From Bacteroides ndongoniae (GTDB lineage Bacteria; Bacteroidota; Bacteroidia; Bacteroidales; Bacteroidaceae), in contig NZ_FNVV01000013.1 in NCBI RefSeq assembly GCF_900108345.1, forward strand, positions 468,943 to 532,942: a stretch of DNA of 64,000 nucleotides, given 5' to 3'. Below the pieces are notes generated by a model. It made no database searches. It worked only from the letters and a program-made list of their open reading frames with translations, and was not told the DNA's origin. The position numbers and the translations under genes were made by a program. Positions 38,262 to 46,616 of this stretch are shown here, piece after piece. The first letter of the stretch is position 1. Each line of letters starts with the position of its first letter.

Positions 38262-39134
38262 ATGAAAGGAATTATTCTTGCCGGTGGCAGTGCCACTCGT
38301 CTTTATCCGTTGTCAAAGGCCATTTCCAAGCAGATTATGCCTGTTTATGACAAACCTATGATCTACTATCCTCTCTCTACATTGATGTTAGCCGGTATTC
38401 GTGAGGTACTGATTATTTCTACTCCGCGCGATTTGCCGATGTTCCGCGACTTGCTGGGTACAGGCGAGGAACTGGGAATGTCCTTTTCTTATAAGATACA
38501 GGAGCAGCCCAACGGACTGGCACAGGCTTTTGTGCTGGGAGCCGATTTTCTGAACGGCGAACCGGGTTGTCTGATTCTGGGCGATAACATGTTCTATGGT
38601 CAGGGCTTTTCGGCCATGCTGAAGCGTGCTGCTTCCATTGAGAAGGGTGCCTGCATCTTTGGTTATTATGTGAAAGATCCGCGTGCGTATGGGGTTGTCG
38701 AGTTCGATGCCGACGGCAAGGCGATTTCTCTCGAAGAAAAGCCGGCAGTGCCCAAAAGCAACTATGCCGTTCCCGGTCTTTACTTTTACGACGCTACCGT
38801 TACCGAAAAAGCGGCGAGCCTGAAGCCTTCGGCCCGTGGCGAATACGAGATTACCGATTTGAACCGCCTCTACCTTGAAGAAGGTACGTTGCGTGTGGAA
38901 CTCTTCGGACGCGGTTTTGCCTGGCTCGATACCGGCAATTGCGACAGCCTGCTCGAAGCAAGCAACTTCGTAGCTACCATTCAGAACCGTCAGGGCTTCC
39001 GCGTAAGCTGCATCGAGGAGATTGCATGGCGTAAGGGCTGGATTGATGTAGACCAGCTTTATCATCTGGGCGAGCAGCTGGGCAAAACGGAGTACGGCAA
39101 ATACCTGATGGAACTGGCAGAGTCGCATAAATAA
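38262..39134 (+). CDS. rfbA: Glucose-1-phosphate thymidylyltransferase
   Basis: Makes dTDP-glucose from dTTP and glucose-1-phosphate, the first step of dTDP-rhamnose and related deoxysugar synthesis for surface polysaccharides. The 290-residue protein has the nucleotide loop [20 protein letters not shown], the [17 protein letters not shown] segment, LGDNMFYG, and the [15 protein letters not shown] and [16 protein letters not shown] motifs, all full length for RmlA. It is followed 151 nt later by rfbB in the same direction. rfbC and rfbD are not in the window. Confidence 0.97.
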   Translation: MKGIILAGGSATRLYPLSKAISKQIMPVYDKPMIYYPLSTLMLAGIREVLIISTPRDLPMFRDLLGTGEELGMSFSYKIQEQPNGLAQAFVLGADFLNGEPGCLILGDNMFYGQGFSAMLKRAASIEKGACIFGYYVKDPRAYGVVEFDADGKAISLEEKPAVPKSNYAVPGLYFYDATVTEKAASLKPSARGEYEITDLNRLYLEEGTLRVELFGRGFAWLDTGNCDSLLEASNFVATIQNRQGFRVSCIEEIAWRKGWIDVDQLYHLGEQLGKTEYGKYLMELAESHK

Positions 39135-39148
39135 TGCCTCACCCCTGG

Positions 39149-39169
39149 CCCCTCTCCCAACGAGAGGGG
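39149..39169. repeat. CCCCTCTC/GAGAGGGG hairpin repeat between rfbA and rfbB
   Basis: A perfect 8-bp inverted repeat with a 5-nt loop, embedded in a CCCCTGGCCCCTCTCCC context typical of dispersed Bacteroidetes intergenic repeats. No T-run follows, so readthrough into rfbB is expected. Confidence 0.6.
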
Positions 39170-39285
39170 GAGTTGGTAAGTGCGTAGGTCTATGGAGTAA
39201 GGTAAAACAGTAACTTGTGGACTTACAGACTCAAAAGCTAAGGAACTAAATACTTAATATTCATTATTAATTTTTCATTCATCAA

Positions 39286-40425
39286 ATGAAGACATATCTT
39301 GTAACCGGTGCTGCCGGGTTTATCGGAGCAAATTACATTAAATATATTCTGGCTAAGCACAACGACATCAAAGTGGTCATTCTGGATGCGTTGACTTATG
39401 CCGGAAACTTGGGTACCATTGCAGCTGACATCGACAACGAACGCTGCTTCTTTGTGAAAGGCGACATTTGCGACCGCCAGTTGGCCGACCGTCTGTTTGC
39501 CGAATACAAATTCGACTATGTAGTGAACTTCGCTGCCGAGAGCCACGTGGACCGTAGTATCGAAAATCCGCAGTTGTTCCTGCAAACCAACATTCTGGGT
39601 ACGCAGAACCTGTTGGATGCTGCCCGCCGTGCTTGGGTGACTGGCAAGGACGAGTTTGGCTATCCTACTTGGCGCAAAGGCGTGCGCTATCATCAGGTAT
39701 CGACTGACGAGGTATATGGTTCGTTGGGTGCCGAAGGTTATTTCACCGAGACTACCCCGCTCTGTCCGCACAGCCCGTACAGTGCCAGCAAGACCAGTGC
39801 CGATATGGTGGTAATGGCTTATCACGATACTTATAAGATGCCGGTGACTATCACTCGCTGCTCCAATAACTACGGTCCGTATCACTTCCCCGAGAAACTG
39901 ATTCCGCTGATTATCAAGAATATCCTTGAAGGCAAGAAGCTGCCTGTTTATGGCGACGGAAGCAACGTACGCGACTGGCTCTACGTGGAAGACCATTGCA
40001 AGGCCATCGACCTTGTGGTGCGCGAAGGTGCAGAAGGCGAAGTTTACAACGTAGGCGGTCATAACGAGAAGACCAATCTGGAAATTGTGAAGCTGACCAT
40101 CGCCACCATTCATCGCCTGATGACCGAGAAGCCCGAATACCGCCAGGTATTGAAGAAACAGGTGAAAGGCGCCGACGGTCAGATTGATATCAGCTGGATC
40201 AACGAAGACTTGATTACTTTTGTCAAGGACCGTCTGGGGCACGACCAGCGTTACGCCATCGACCCCACCAAGATTACCAACGCTTTGGGCTGGTATCCTG
40301 AAACGAAGTTCGAAGTCGGTATTGTGAAGACCATCGAATGGTATCTGAACAATCAGGCTTGGGTTGAAGAAGTAACCAGCGGCGACTATCAGAATTACTA
40401 CGAACGGATGTACGGTAAGCGCTGA
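39286..40425 (+). CDS. rfbB: dTDP-glucose 4,6-dehydratase
   Basis: Converts dTDP-glucose to dTDP-4-keto-6-deoxyglucose using bound NAD, following rfbA. The 379-residue protein has the Rossmann loop VTGAAGFIGANY, the active-site STDEVYGSLG, the YSASKTSAD catalytic Tyr-x-x-x-Lys, and the RCSNNYGPYHFPEKLIPLI segment of extended short-chain dehydrogenases. It is somewhat longer than E. coli RmlB (about 360 residues), with an insertion near QVLKKQVKGADGQIDISWIN. The intergenic spacer from rfbA includes a hairpin repeat and an ACTCAAAAGC-type leader. Confidence 0.96.
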   Translation: MKTYLVTGAAGFIGANYIKYILAKHNDIKVVILDALTYAGNLGTIAADIDNERCFFVKGDICDRQLADRLFAEYKFDYVVNFAAESHVDRSIENPQLFLQTNILGTQNLLDAARRAWVTGKDEFGYPTWRKGVRYHQVSTDEVYGSLGAEGYFTETTPLCPHSPYSASKTSADMVVMAYHDTYKMPVTITRCSNNYGPYHFPEKLIPLIIKNILEGKKLPVYGDGSNVRDWLYVEDHCKAIDLVVREGAEGEVYNVGGHNEKTNLEIVKLTIATIHRLMTEKPEYRQVLKKQVKGADGQIDISWINEDLITFVKDRLGHDQRYAIDPTKITNALGWYPETKFEVGIVKTIEWYLNNQAWVEEVTSGDYQNYYERMYGKR

Positions 40426-40461
40426 GCATATAGCGTAAGGAGATGTGCATATAGACAAATA

Positions 40462-40508
40462 ATGGAAAACGGAGGACGGCCGATGCGGTTCTCTGTTTTC
40501 CATTTTTT
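40462..40508 (+). terminator. Intrinsic terminator of rfbB
   Basis: Stem ATGGAAAACGGAG (40462-40474) with CTCTGTTTTCCAT (40491-40503), one G-T pair, then a run of T residues. Confidence 0.8.
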
Positions 40509-40600
40509 ATTTAGATGCTTTTCGGTTGCGGGCTTTCCTGTGCATCCGTATGTGCCAACCGTGCAAGCGTTGTTCCTGCCAAAAAGTACCTTTCTTCCAC

Positions 40601-40673
40601 ACTTGCACGGCTCGCGAGCCGTACAAGTGTGGCTCATGAGCCGTGCAAGTGTTTGTTTTGAGCGGTGCAAGTG
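40601..40673. repeat. Family B array, 22-nt period, with near-perfect palindrome
   Basis: TRCAAGTG units start at 40622, 40644 and 40666; an inverted ACTTGCAC half at 40601 joins the first to form a 28-nt near-perfect palindrome centred on GGCTCGCGAGCC. A decayed unit (TGCAAGCG) lies at 40562. It sits between convergent rfbB and the EamA gene. Confidence 0.88.
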
Positions 40674-40713
40674 TGGAAGAAACGGGTACGATACACCTCC
40701 GTTTCGGTTGTTG

Positions 40714-41577
40714 TCATCTTTTTAGGATGATGATGGTGACAGCTGCAATAATAAGTACGATTCCAATGGCAATGGGAAGTGTGAAAGCCTCTCCAAATAC
40801 TGTGATGCCAACAATGACAGCCGTTACAGGTTCCATAGCTCCCAGCACCGAAGTTTGTGTTGCTCCAATGTATTTGATGGCTTCGATGAGTGTCAGGTTG
40901 GATACGATGGTAGGAATAATGGCCAGAAGCAGTAGATTGCCGAAGGTCGGGATGTCGGGTATCGAATGCAGGCTGCCTGTGGTAAGCATTCCGGTTATAA
41001 GCATCAGCGTGCTGAAAAAGAATACGTAGAAGGTAAGTCGCAGGCCTTTCAGTTCTTTGTTTTTCCGTTGTCCGACGGTCACCAGATAAAGTGCATAGCC
41101 TACGGCCGACAATAATACGATGATGATTCCGACAAGATTGGTTTCGCCTTGCGAGTCGGTATACGATAAAGCATATACTCCGGCTATTGCCATAAGGATG
41201 GCCAGAGTGCGGCTCAGCGAGTTTTTTTCGTGGAAGAGAAGCATCATAACCAGGGTTGTGATGACAGGATACATGAAGTGGATGGTGGTAGCTATTCCCG
41301 ACGGCATGAACTTGTAGCCCCAAAGTAGAAAGACTGACGAAACGATGTAGAAGACCGAAAGTAGCAGCAGGGTAGGTAAGTCGGACTTTTCAATGGCGAA
41401 AGATACTTTCCTCACTTTGAGAAGGATGGCTAAAGCGATGGTGGCGAAAAGGAATCTGTAAGTTATCACGTTCATAAAGTCCATGCCGTGTTGCATGGCC
41501 GGAATGGCGAAAAGTGGGATCAGACCGAATGATGCCGACGAGATGATTCCGTAAAGAAATCCGTTCAGTTTGTTCAT
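40714..41577 (-). CDS. EamA/DMT-family transporter
   Basis: A 287-residue inner membrane protein of the drug/metabolite transporter superfamily with ten predicted helices arranged as two five-helix EamA repeats. Each repeat ends with the usual short basic loop, and the second has the conserved GATQTSVLGAMEPVTAVIVG segment near the C-terminus. Family members export amino acids, nucleosides or other small metabolites, or import others; the substrate cannot be inferred. It is followed by the repeat array at 40601. Upstream of it lies menA in the same direction, with an 89-nt gap. Confidence 0.9.
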   Translation of the reverse strand: MNKLNGFLYGIISSASFGLIPLFAIPAMQHGMDFMNVITYRFLFATIALAILLKVRKVSFAIEKSDLPTLLLLSVFYIVSSVFLLWGYKFMPSGIATTIHFMYPVITTLVMMLLFHEKNSLSRTLAILMAIAGVYALSYTDSQGETNLVGIIIVLLSAVGYALYLVTVGQRKNKELKGLRLTFYVFFFSTLMLITGMLTTGSLHSIPDIPTFGNLLLLAIIPTIVSNLTLIEAIKYIGATQTSVLGAMEPVTAVIVGITVFGEAFTLPIAIGIVLIIAAVTIIILKR

Positions 41578-41666
41578 TTTAGGTTTTATACAGTTTATAC
41601 AATACGTTTAAGTTTGAGATTTAGTATACTTTGATGCGGTTCAGGAGGTTATGAAAGTTGCATCTG

Positions 41667-42578
41667 TCATTGACAGAGCGCTACACTCAGCAGCAACCCC
41701 ATAAACAACATGTTGCGCGAAGTTTCTCCCAGTATGCTGTTCAGCTTTTTGCCGCTGTGTATGGCAACCATCTTCCGCCACGTCAGTGCATGCAGGTAGA
41801 AGTAAACGCAGGGAGCCCAGATAAATTCGAGTAATGTCAGGTGACCGGTGTAGAGGAACCACAGACAGAGCAATACGGCCAGGATGCCGCAACCCAGATA
41901 CAACTGGCTGCCGAACTTTTCGCCGAAGCGGACTACCAGTGTGCGCTTTCCGCTACGTGCATCTTGTTCGCGGTCGCGGTAGTTGTTCAGTATGAGCAGG
42001 GTATCAACCACCAGTCCGCAGACGATGGAGAGCACTACCACATCGGCATTCAGTGTGCCGCTTTGTACGTAGTAAGTACCTCCTACGGGAACAAAACCGA
42101 AAAAGATCAGCACCAGCAGGTCGCCCCAGCCCCGATAAGAAAGGTAGGTGGTGTATAGGAATGCGAACAGTATGCACAGTACACCCACCAGAATCAGTTC
42201 CCAGCCACCATGTGGCAGTTTTCCCCAGAGGTAGAACAGCAGGCTCAAGCCGGTCAGCGAGGCAATCAGCAGTGTCAGGCCGATTCCGGTCTTCATGGCC
42301 GACGGCGTAATCCAGCCTTGGGCACAGGCGCGTTCGGGACCGAGTCGGTCTTCGCGGTCGCTGCCTTTGCGGAAATCGAACAGGTCGTTGATGAAGTTGG
42401 CGGCAATTTGCATGAAGCAGGCAAAAAAGGCACACAGCAGGGCCGGTATTTCCTGAAAACACCCGTCGCTGAAAGCAAGTGCGCTACCCAGCAGCACGGG
42501 GATGAGGGCAGCGGTCAAGGTCTTGGGGCGGGCGGCAAGCACCCATGCCCGTAGTGAATTTTGCTTAATCTCTTTCAT
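41667..42578 (-). CDS. menA: 1,4-dihydroxy-2-naphthoate polyprenyltransferase
   Basis: Joins dihydroxynaphthoate to a polyprenyl tail, the step that makes the lipid-soluble menaquinone precursor in the inner membrane. The 303-residue protein has about eight to nine helices and the two Asp-rich substrate motifs of the UbiA superfamily: NFINDLFDFRKGSDREDR near residue 70 and NNYRDREQDARSGKRTLVVR near 195. It is the first gene of a unit with the EamA transporter gene and has its own promoter. Consistent with an anaerobic Bacteroidales that respires fumarate through menaquinone. Confidence 0.95.
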   Translation of the reverse strand: MKEIKQNSLRAWVLAARPKTLTAALIPVLLGSALAFSDGCFQEIPALLCAFFACFMQIAANFINDLFDFRKGSDREDRLGPERACAQGWITPSAMKTGIGLTLLIASLTGLSLLFYLWGKLPHGGWELILVGVLCILFAFLYTTYLSYRGWGDLLVLIFFGFVPVGGTYYVQSGTLNADVVVLSIVCGLVVDTLLILNNYRDREQDARSGKRTLVVRFGEKFGSQLYLGCGILAVLLCLWFLYTGHLTLLEFIWAPCVYFYLHALTWRKMVAIHSGKKLNSILGETSRNMLFMGLLLSVALCQ

Positions 42579-42605
42579 GGCTTTCTAATAATAGAAGTAT
42601 ATTTG

Positions 42606-42639
42606 CAAAGTTAACGAAAAAAAGGAGTAAAAAGCCAAA
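42606..42639 (-). promoter_or_regulatory. Full -33/-7 promoter for menA
   Basis: Minus-strand TTTG (42636-42639) and TAACTTTG (42606-42613) are 22 nt apart. Confidence 0.7.
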
Positions 42640-42688
42640 ACTCCTGTTAATTGATGGTAGAAGGCTAAAATCTGGATGGAAAATGCTG

Positions 42689-42696
42689 TACTTTTG
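42689..42696 (+). promoter_or_regulatory. -7 box TACTTTTG for TPR regulator gene
   Basis: Perfect TAnnTTTG match 29 nt before the ATG at 42726; no -33 box was recognised. Confidence 0.5.
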
Positions 42697-42725
42697 AAGT
42701 GCCGAACAAACATACATGAATAACG

Positions 42726-44420
42726 ATGAAAAGACCAAATCTGATTTTATATTTGCTGTTGCTTTCTTTTTGGGCATGTAGCCCTGACAAACACTTGGAA
42801 ACAATTTTCCGACAAGCCGATTCATTGCTGGCCGAACGTCCCGATAGTGCCCTTTATCTGTTGGAGACGTTGGCTGATACATGTAATTTGTCTGCATCGG
42901 AAAGTGCGTATTATGCGCTATTGCTGGCTCGTGCCACAGATAAGTGCGAAAAGTCCCTGCTTCCTTGCGACTCACTGTTGGATCTTGCTTTGGACTATTA
43001 TGACAGCGACCAGAAGGAACGTGCCATCACTTTGCTTTATAAAGGCCGTTTGGAAATAGAGATGGAACAAAGCGAACGTGCTATTGGCTTTCTGTTGGAA
43101 GGCCTTGATATTATTCGGAATTATCCTGAAGAGATAGAGACGAAGAGACATTTGCTAAGTTCTTTAGGTAATGAGTACTACAATGCACGTTTGTACGAAA
43201 AAGCAAAAAACACTTTCGATGAACTGTATCGCTGTTGTTATACGGATAAAGATAAGGCGATAGCGTTGTATAATCTTGGTCATTATTATTCTATTATAGG
43301 AGAAAATGATTCAGCCATATTTTGTCAGCGAAAGGCTTTGGAGTATGGTGTGATGCAAAAAGATTCTGCTATGGTAGATCTTTTTACTGGTAAATTGAGT
43401 GCTGTATATAGTGCTCAAGAACAGTATGATTCTGCCTTATATTATGCCAAGCAATCTTTGTTGTGGCATTCCCAAAAGGAAAAACCATCTGTGCATTATA
43501 ATAATATAGGACATATCTTTTATTTGAAAGATAATTTGGATTCTGCTGCCTATTATATGAATAAGAGTTTGGAGGATAGTAGTCGTTTGAGTTTGAAAGA
43601 GAAAGCTAGCATATTATTGAATTTAGGTTGTATAAAAGAAGAACAGGAAAACTATTTAGAATGCACGGATTTGTTATTCCAATTTATTGAGATAGTTGAT
43701 TCTGTTTACAGAACTAATCAATCAACTAAAATTGAACAATTAGTACATCAGTATGATATTAAGGAAAAACTTAGTAGGGCACAACAAAAAAACGAGTCTG
43801 TTTTGAAAAACATAGTTGCAGCTTTTATATTTGGTGGATTGATTCTTGTTTTATTTTTTCAATATCGTATCAATAAGCAGAATAAACTGAAAATAGTAAT
43901 CGAACAAAATTTGCGGCAAGCTCGTGAAAGGTATAAAAATCTGGAGCATTCAATTGCTGAAAGCCAGCGTATCATTTCTCTTCTTCAGAAAAAGCAGGTT
44001 GATTTTTCGCAAGAAAATGAAAGATATAAACTGGAAATTAAAGAACGGGAAGCAATTATTGAAAAGCTTACATTTGAAAAAGAAAACCTGCGTATTTGGC
44101 TTTTTAAACAGAGTGCTATTTACAAAAAAATATTAAGACTTTCAACACAAGAAGTGAACTGTAAGAAAGAACTACTTGTATTAGGTAATAGCGATCAGAA
44201 GAAACTTAAAGAAGTGGTTTGGGAGCTTTTTGCAGATTTTATTTCCGACATGAAGATTCATTATTCGTTATTGACAGAAGAGGATCTTTTATATTTGTGT
44301 TTGGAGAAAGCGGAGCTTTCCAATCAAACTATTGCTCTTTGCTTTGGGAATACAGATACACATATTATTGCCCAGCGGAAATATCGCATTAAGGAACGGA
44401 TGAATAGAGATTATAGATGA
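42726..44420 (+). CDS. Membrane-spanning TPR regulator (lipobox, TPRs, TM helix, coiled coil, C-terminal HTH-like)
   Basis: A 564-residue protein. The N-terminal signal with SFWAC resembles a lipobox. Residues 25-345 form tetratricopeptide repeats (SALYLLETLADT, AIALYNLGHYYSIIGENDSA, SVHYNNIGHIFYLKDNLDSA). A single membrane helix lies at about 359-380 (NIVAAFIFGGLILVLFFQYR), then a long charged coiled coil (about 385-470), and a C-terminal helical part (about 490-564) ending in QTIALCFGNTDTHIIAQRKY, where LuxR-like HTH domains occur in related Bacteroidetes regulators. So the sensor faces the periplasm and the output the cytosol. Codons are GC-moderate at first and very AT-rich after about 43240. 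The next gene is a 50-residue secreted peptide. DNA binding is inference. Confidence 0.78.
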   Translation: MKRPNLILYLLLLSFWACSPDKHLETIFRQADSLLAERPDSALYLLETLADTCNLSASESAYYALLLARATDKCEKSLLPCDSLLDLALDYYDSDQKERAITLLYKGRLEIEMEQSERAIGFLLEGLDIIRNYPEEIETKRHLLSSLGNEYYNARLYEKAKNTFDELYRCCYTDKDKAIALYNLGHYYSIIGENDSAIFCQRKALEYGVMQKDSAMVDLFTGKLSAVYSAQEQYDSALYYAKQSLLWHSQKEKPSVHYNNIGHIFYLKDNLDSAAYYMNKSLEDSSRLSLKEKASILLNLGCIKEEQENYLECTDLLFQFIEIVDSVYRTNQSTKIEQLVHQYDIKEKLSRAQQKNESVLKNIVAAFIFGGLILVLFFQYRINKQNKLKIVIEQNLRQARERYKNLEHSIAESQRIISLLQKKQVDFSQENERYKLEIKEREAIIEKLTFEKENLRIWLFKQSAIYKKILRLSTQEVNCKKELLVLGNSDQKKLKEVVWELFADFISDMKIHYSLLTEEDLLYLCLEKAELSNQTIALCFGNTDTHIIAQRKYRIKERMNRDYR

Positions 44421-44488
44421 AATGTGATATTCTAAAATTTTATTTGCTTGTAAAACAGTTACTTATGTATTTGTAGTGTGATTCATTT

Positions 44489-44522
44489 TTTGCCTGTTTT
44501 TTATTGTTGGACATTAACTTTG
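44489..44522 (+). promoter_or_regulatory. Full -33/-7 promoter for the small secreted peptide
   Basis: TTTG at 44489-44492 and TAACTTTG at 44515-44522 with 22 nt between, 28 nt before the ATG at 44551. Confidence 0.7.
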
Positions 44523-44550
44523 CAGTCGTTAATCAATAAAAAGCACTAAA

Positions 44551-44703
44551 ATGAAAACAAAATTAGTTATGGCTCTTTTGATGGTATTTTTTGTAACACC
44601 AATGAGCGAAGCAGCACAGTATGCTAAAAGAAAAAGTACACGTTTCAATTTTGCCTCATGTAATGACAAACTTGTTACCCGGGTCCCTATAGATTATAAT
44701 TAG
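44551..44703 (+). CDS. Small secreted peptide (50 residues)
   Basis: A 50-codon gene, too short for usual length cut-offs. It encodes MKTKLVMALLMVFFVTPMSE at its start, a classical signal peptide (basic KTK, long hydrophobic core, small residues before a likely cut at EA-AQ). The predicted mature part is about 28 residues, basic, with KRKSTRF and a single Cys and ending VPIDYN. It has a full -33/-7 promoter of its own, no overlap with other genes, and lies between a membrane TPR regulator and a beta-barrel gene, 31 nt before the latter. I know no family. It could be a signal, ligand or accessory peptide for that locus; function is unknown. Confidence 0.7.
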   Translation: MKTKLVMALLMVFFVTPMSEAAQYAKRKSTRFNFASCNDKLVTRVPIDYN

Positions 44704-44734
44704 GTAGATAATTTATTTTTAATGGATAAAGTTT

Positions 44735-45436
44735 ATGAGAAGGTTTATTACAGTATTATTTGTTGCGTTTTTCCCTTGTCTGATATTCGCTCAAGAATTT
44801 CATTGGGGCGTAGAGGCCGGAATGAATCTGACACATTTTAAAGGGCTTCATAAATTGATGTCGGAGAAGGTAGGCGGTATGAAACCGGGAGGACAAGTAG
44901 GAGTAACGGTCGATTATGAGTTTAAGCGACATTGGATGTTGCTTTCGGGATTGACCTTTATGAATACAAAAAGTAATATGAAGTTGGGATCTACTTTTGG
45001 AGGATTCCCTTTTCCCGATACTGAAATCAAACTGAATCACTTGGTGCTTCCTGTAAAAGTAGGCTACAACTTTCGTATCAGAGAGAACCTGAACCTTATT
45101 CCTTCTATTGGCTTGTATGCCATGTGGAACTTCAATGCCGGAAGTTCTTCAATTGCTTATCCGGGGAAACAGGAGGCAGAGGGAAAATCCATGATATATA
45201 CACAATGGAAACCGATGGATGGCTTTTCTTACGTCGTTTTTGAGGATCCTCGAATAATAACTGATGGAATATCTCCTTTGCGCAAATGGACATACGGGGG
45301 AGTAGCTGGTCTGAAAGCGGTGATAGGAAAACATTATACCGTGTCTTTGGATTATTTCGAAGCGCTGAAACGTATTCATAAAATGTGCAGTTTGCGTGAT
45401 TACGGCCTTCAGTTGTCGGTGGGTTATCGTTTCTGA
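44735..45436 (+). CDS. Outer membrane beta-barrel protein (PorT-like)
   Basis: A 233-residue secreted protein. A signal peptide (ending LIFAQ) is followed by alternating amphipathic strands typical of small outer membrane barrels: FHWGVEAGMNLTHF, GVTVDYEFKRHWMLLSGLTF, LVLPVKVGYNFRI, LIPSIGLYAMW and a terminal LQLSVGYRF ending in Phe. This fits the PorT/OmpA-beta-barrel-like families of Bacteroidetes, which lack a fixed function. It follows the small peptide by 31 nt and is likely in the same transcript. A 15-bp perfect inverted repeat lies 34 nt after its stop. Confidence 0.82.
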   Translation: MRRFITVLFVAFFPCLIFAQEFHWGVEAGMNLTHFKGLHKLMSEKVGGMKPGGQVGVTVDYEFKRHWMLLSGLTFMNTKSNMKLGSTFGGFPFPDTEIKLNHLVLPVKVGYNFRIRENLNLIPSIGLYAMWNFNAGSSSIAYPGKQEAEGKSMIYTQWKPMDGFSYVVFEDPRIITDGISPLRKWTYGGVAGLKAVIGKHYTVSLDYFEALKRIHKMCSLRDYGLQLSVGYRF

Positions 45437-45470
45437 TATTCCTTTTTTGTGAAAGTAGACGATAATCTTT

Positions 45471-45511
45471 AACTTCTGCAAGTTTCGACTTTACCAAAAC
45501 TTGCAGAAGTT
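45471..45511. repeat. Perfect 15-bp inverted repeat after the barrel gene
   Basis: Arms AACTTCTGCAAGTTT (45471-45485) and its exact complement (45497-45511) around an 11-nt loop. No T-run follows on the plus strand, so it is either an mRNA-stabilising hairpin or a protein-binding site before the lipoprotein gene. Confidence 0.8.
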
Positions 45512-45560
45512 GATAATATGTGTTATGTGGTTGATAATCTGATTATTTTATGGAAATGGC

Positions 45561-46424
45561 ATGATAAGAAATCTTCGTTACCTGTTTATTTTATTTGCTT
45601 TATTGTCTTTTTTCTCTTGCGTCAGTAATGATGTAATAACGGATGAAACCCCGTTTGTTATGACAAGTGCGCCTATTGGGAAAACCTATGCATTCGACGG
45701 TGATTTTGCACTTACGTTCGAAAGTGCAGATAGCGTTAGCTATCGTAGTCTGTCTGCTCTTCCGACTTATAGTCCGCATCTTTGTGCTAAAGGCCATTAT
45801 ACTTTCGATAATGGAATTGTGGTTGTCGAGAACCCGATTTTGGATGAATGGTATTGGGTAGAAGGTCAGGATACGCTTCCTCCTTGTTATTTAAGATTGA
45901 ATGGTCGTTTTACGGCTTTAGACGTATTGGAAGCTTCTTTTGCCTTTGCAATGCCAGGGAAAATTATTAGTGGAATTGGATTTCTTAAGATAGCGAAATT
46001 TAGCCCATTCGCAGATAATAACTATTACATAGCTTCATTCTATACAGATAAGGCTTTGGACGTCAATAATGATGGAAAGGCATCAACAAATTTGTATGAG
46101 GAACTGACTACCGGTAAGCAACCCATGTATAATTTTAAGACTCCTGAGGCTTATAGCCCTGCGATATCTGATGGAAACGGACACATTCAAGCAAGTTTCT
46201 GTTTTCCTGTTCAGTCGTGGAATGTTGAAACTTCTGTGGGATCTAATATAATTCATTCTATCAGTCTCTTTTGCTCTTTTACCGAAATAGACAATGGTAC
46301 TCAGATTTCATTGGACAGCGGGGAAACAGATCCTAGAATTCGTGTGGTGGGCATGGAACGAACAATGCAAGATGTGTTCCGTATAGATTTGCAAATGAAA
46401 CTTTATGATTTTAAAACCAAATAA
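45561..46424 (+). CDS. Lipoprotein of unknown family (DUF4465-like appearance)
   Basis: A 287-residue lipoprotein (signal LFALLSFFSC, Cys20). The mature part is beta-rich and aromatic; one loop, DVNNDGKAST, resembles a calcium-binding Asx loop. Segments such as FYTDKALDVNN and GIGFLKIAKFSPFADNNYYI recall DUF4465-type surface proteins, but I am not sure of the family. It lies in the same AT-rich island and direction as the TPR regulator, peptide and barrel genes, 124 nt after the barrel, so it may be part of the same surface system. Function unknown. Confidence 0.68.
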   Translation: MIRNLRYLFILFALLSFFSCVSNDVITDETPFVMTSAPIGKTYAFDGDFALTFESADSVSYRSLSALPTYSPHLCAKGHYTFDNGIVVVENPILDEWYWVEGQDTLPPCYLRLNGRFTALDVLEASFAFAMPGKIISGIGFLKIAKFSPFADNNYYIASFYTDKALDVNNDGKASTNLYEELTTGKQPMYNFKTPEAYSPAISDGNGHIQASFCFPVQSWNVETSVGSNIIHSISLFCSFTEIDNGTQISLDSGETDPRIRVVGMERTMQDVFRIDLQMKLYDFKTK

Positions 46425-46616
46425 TGGGTGGAAACAGAGGCATGGGCTTTCTTTTATACTGTTTATGATTGGTTGCCGGAAGTTGCCGGATAGTATTCGC
46501 ATTATATTTATGTAGTGTGTTTGTTTCTGCCTCTTTATTTTCACTACCTTTCTAATCTAATAAATGTGAATCTCCACGGGCAAAGATAGCAAAAAAGCCT
46601 ATTTTTGCACCCAGTT

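Noticed and set aside
40398..40670. Open frames of 70-90 codons crossing the family B arrays (also at 5253-5550, 24093-24351 and 60046-60303)
   Set aside because: The 22-nt period shifts frame at each unit and the frames have no start signals; they are by-products of GC-rich repeats.
46581..46588. Minus-strand TATCTTTG before the phosphoesterase gene
   Set aside because: No gene follows on that strand and no -33 box is present.
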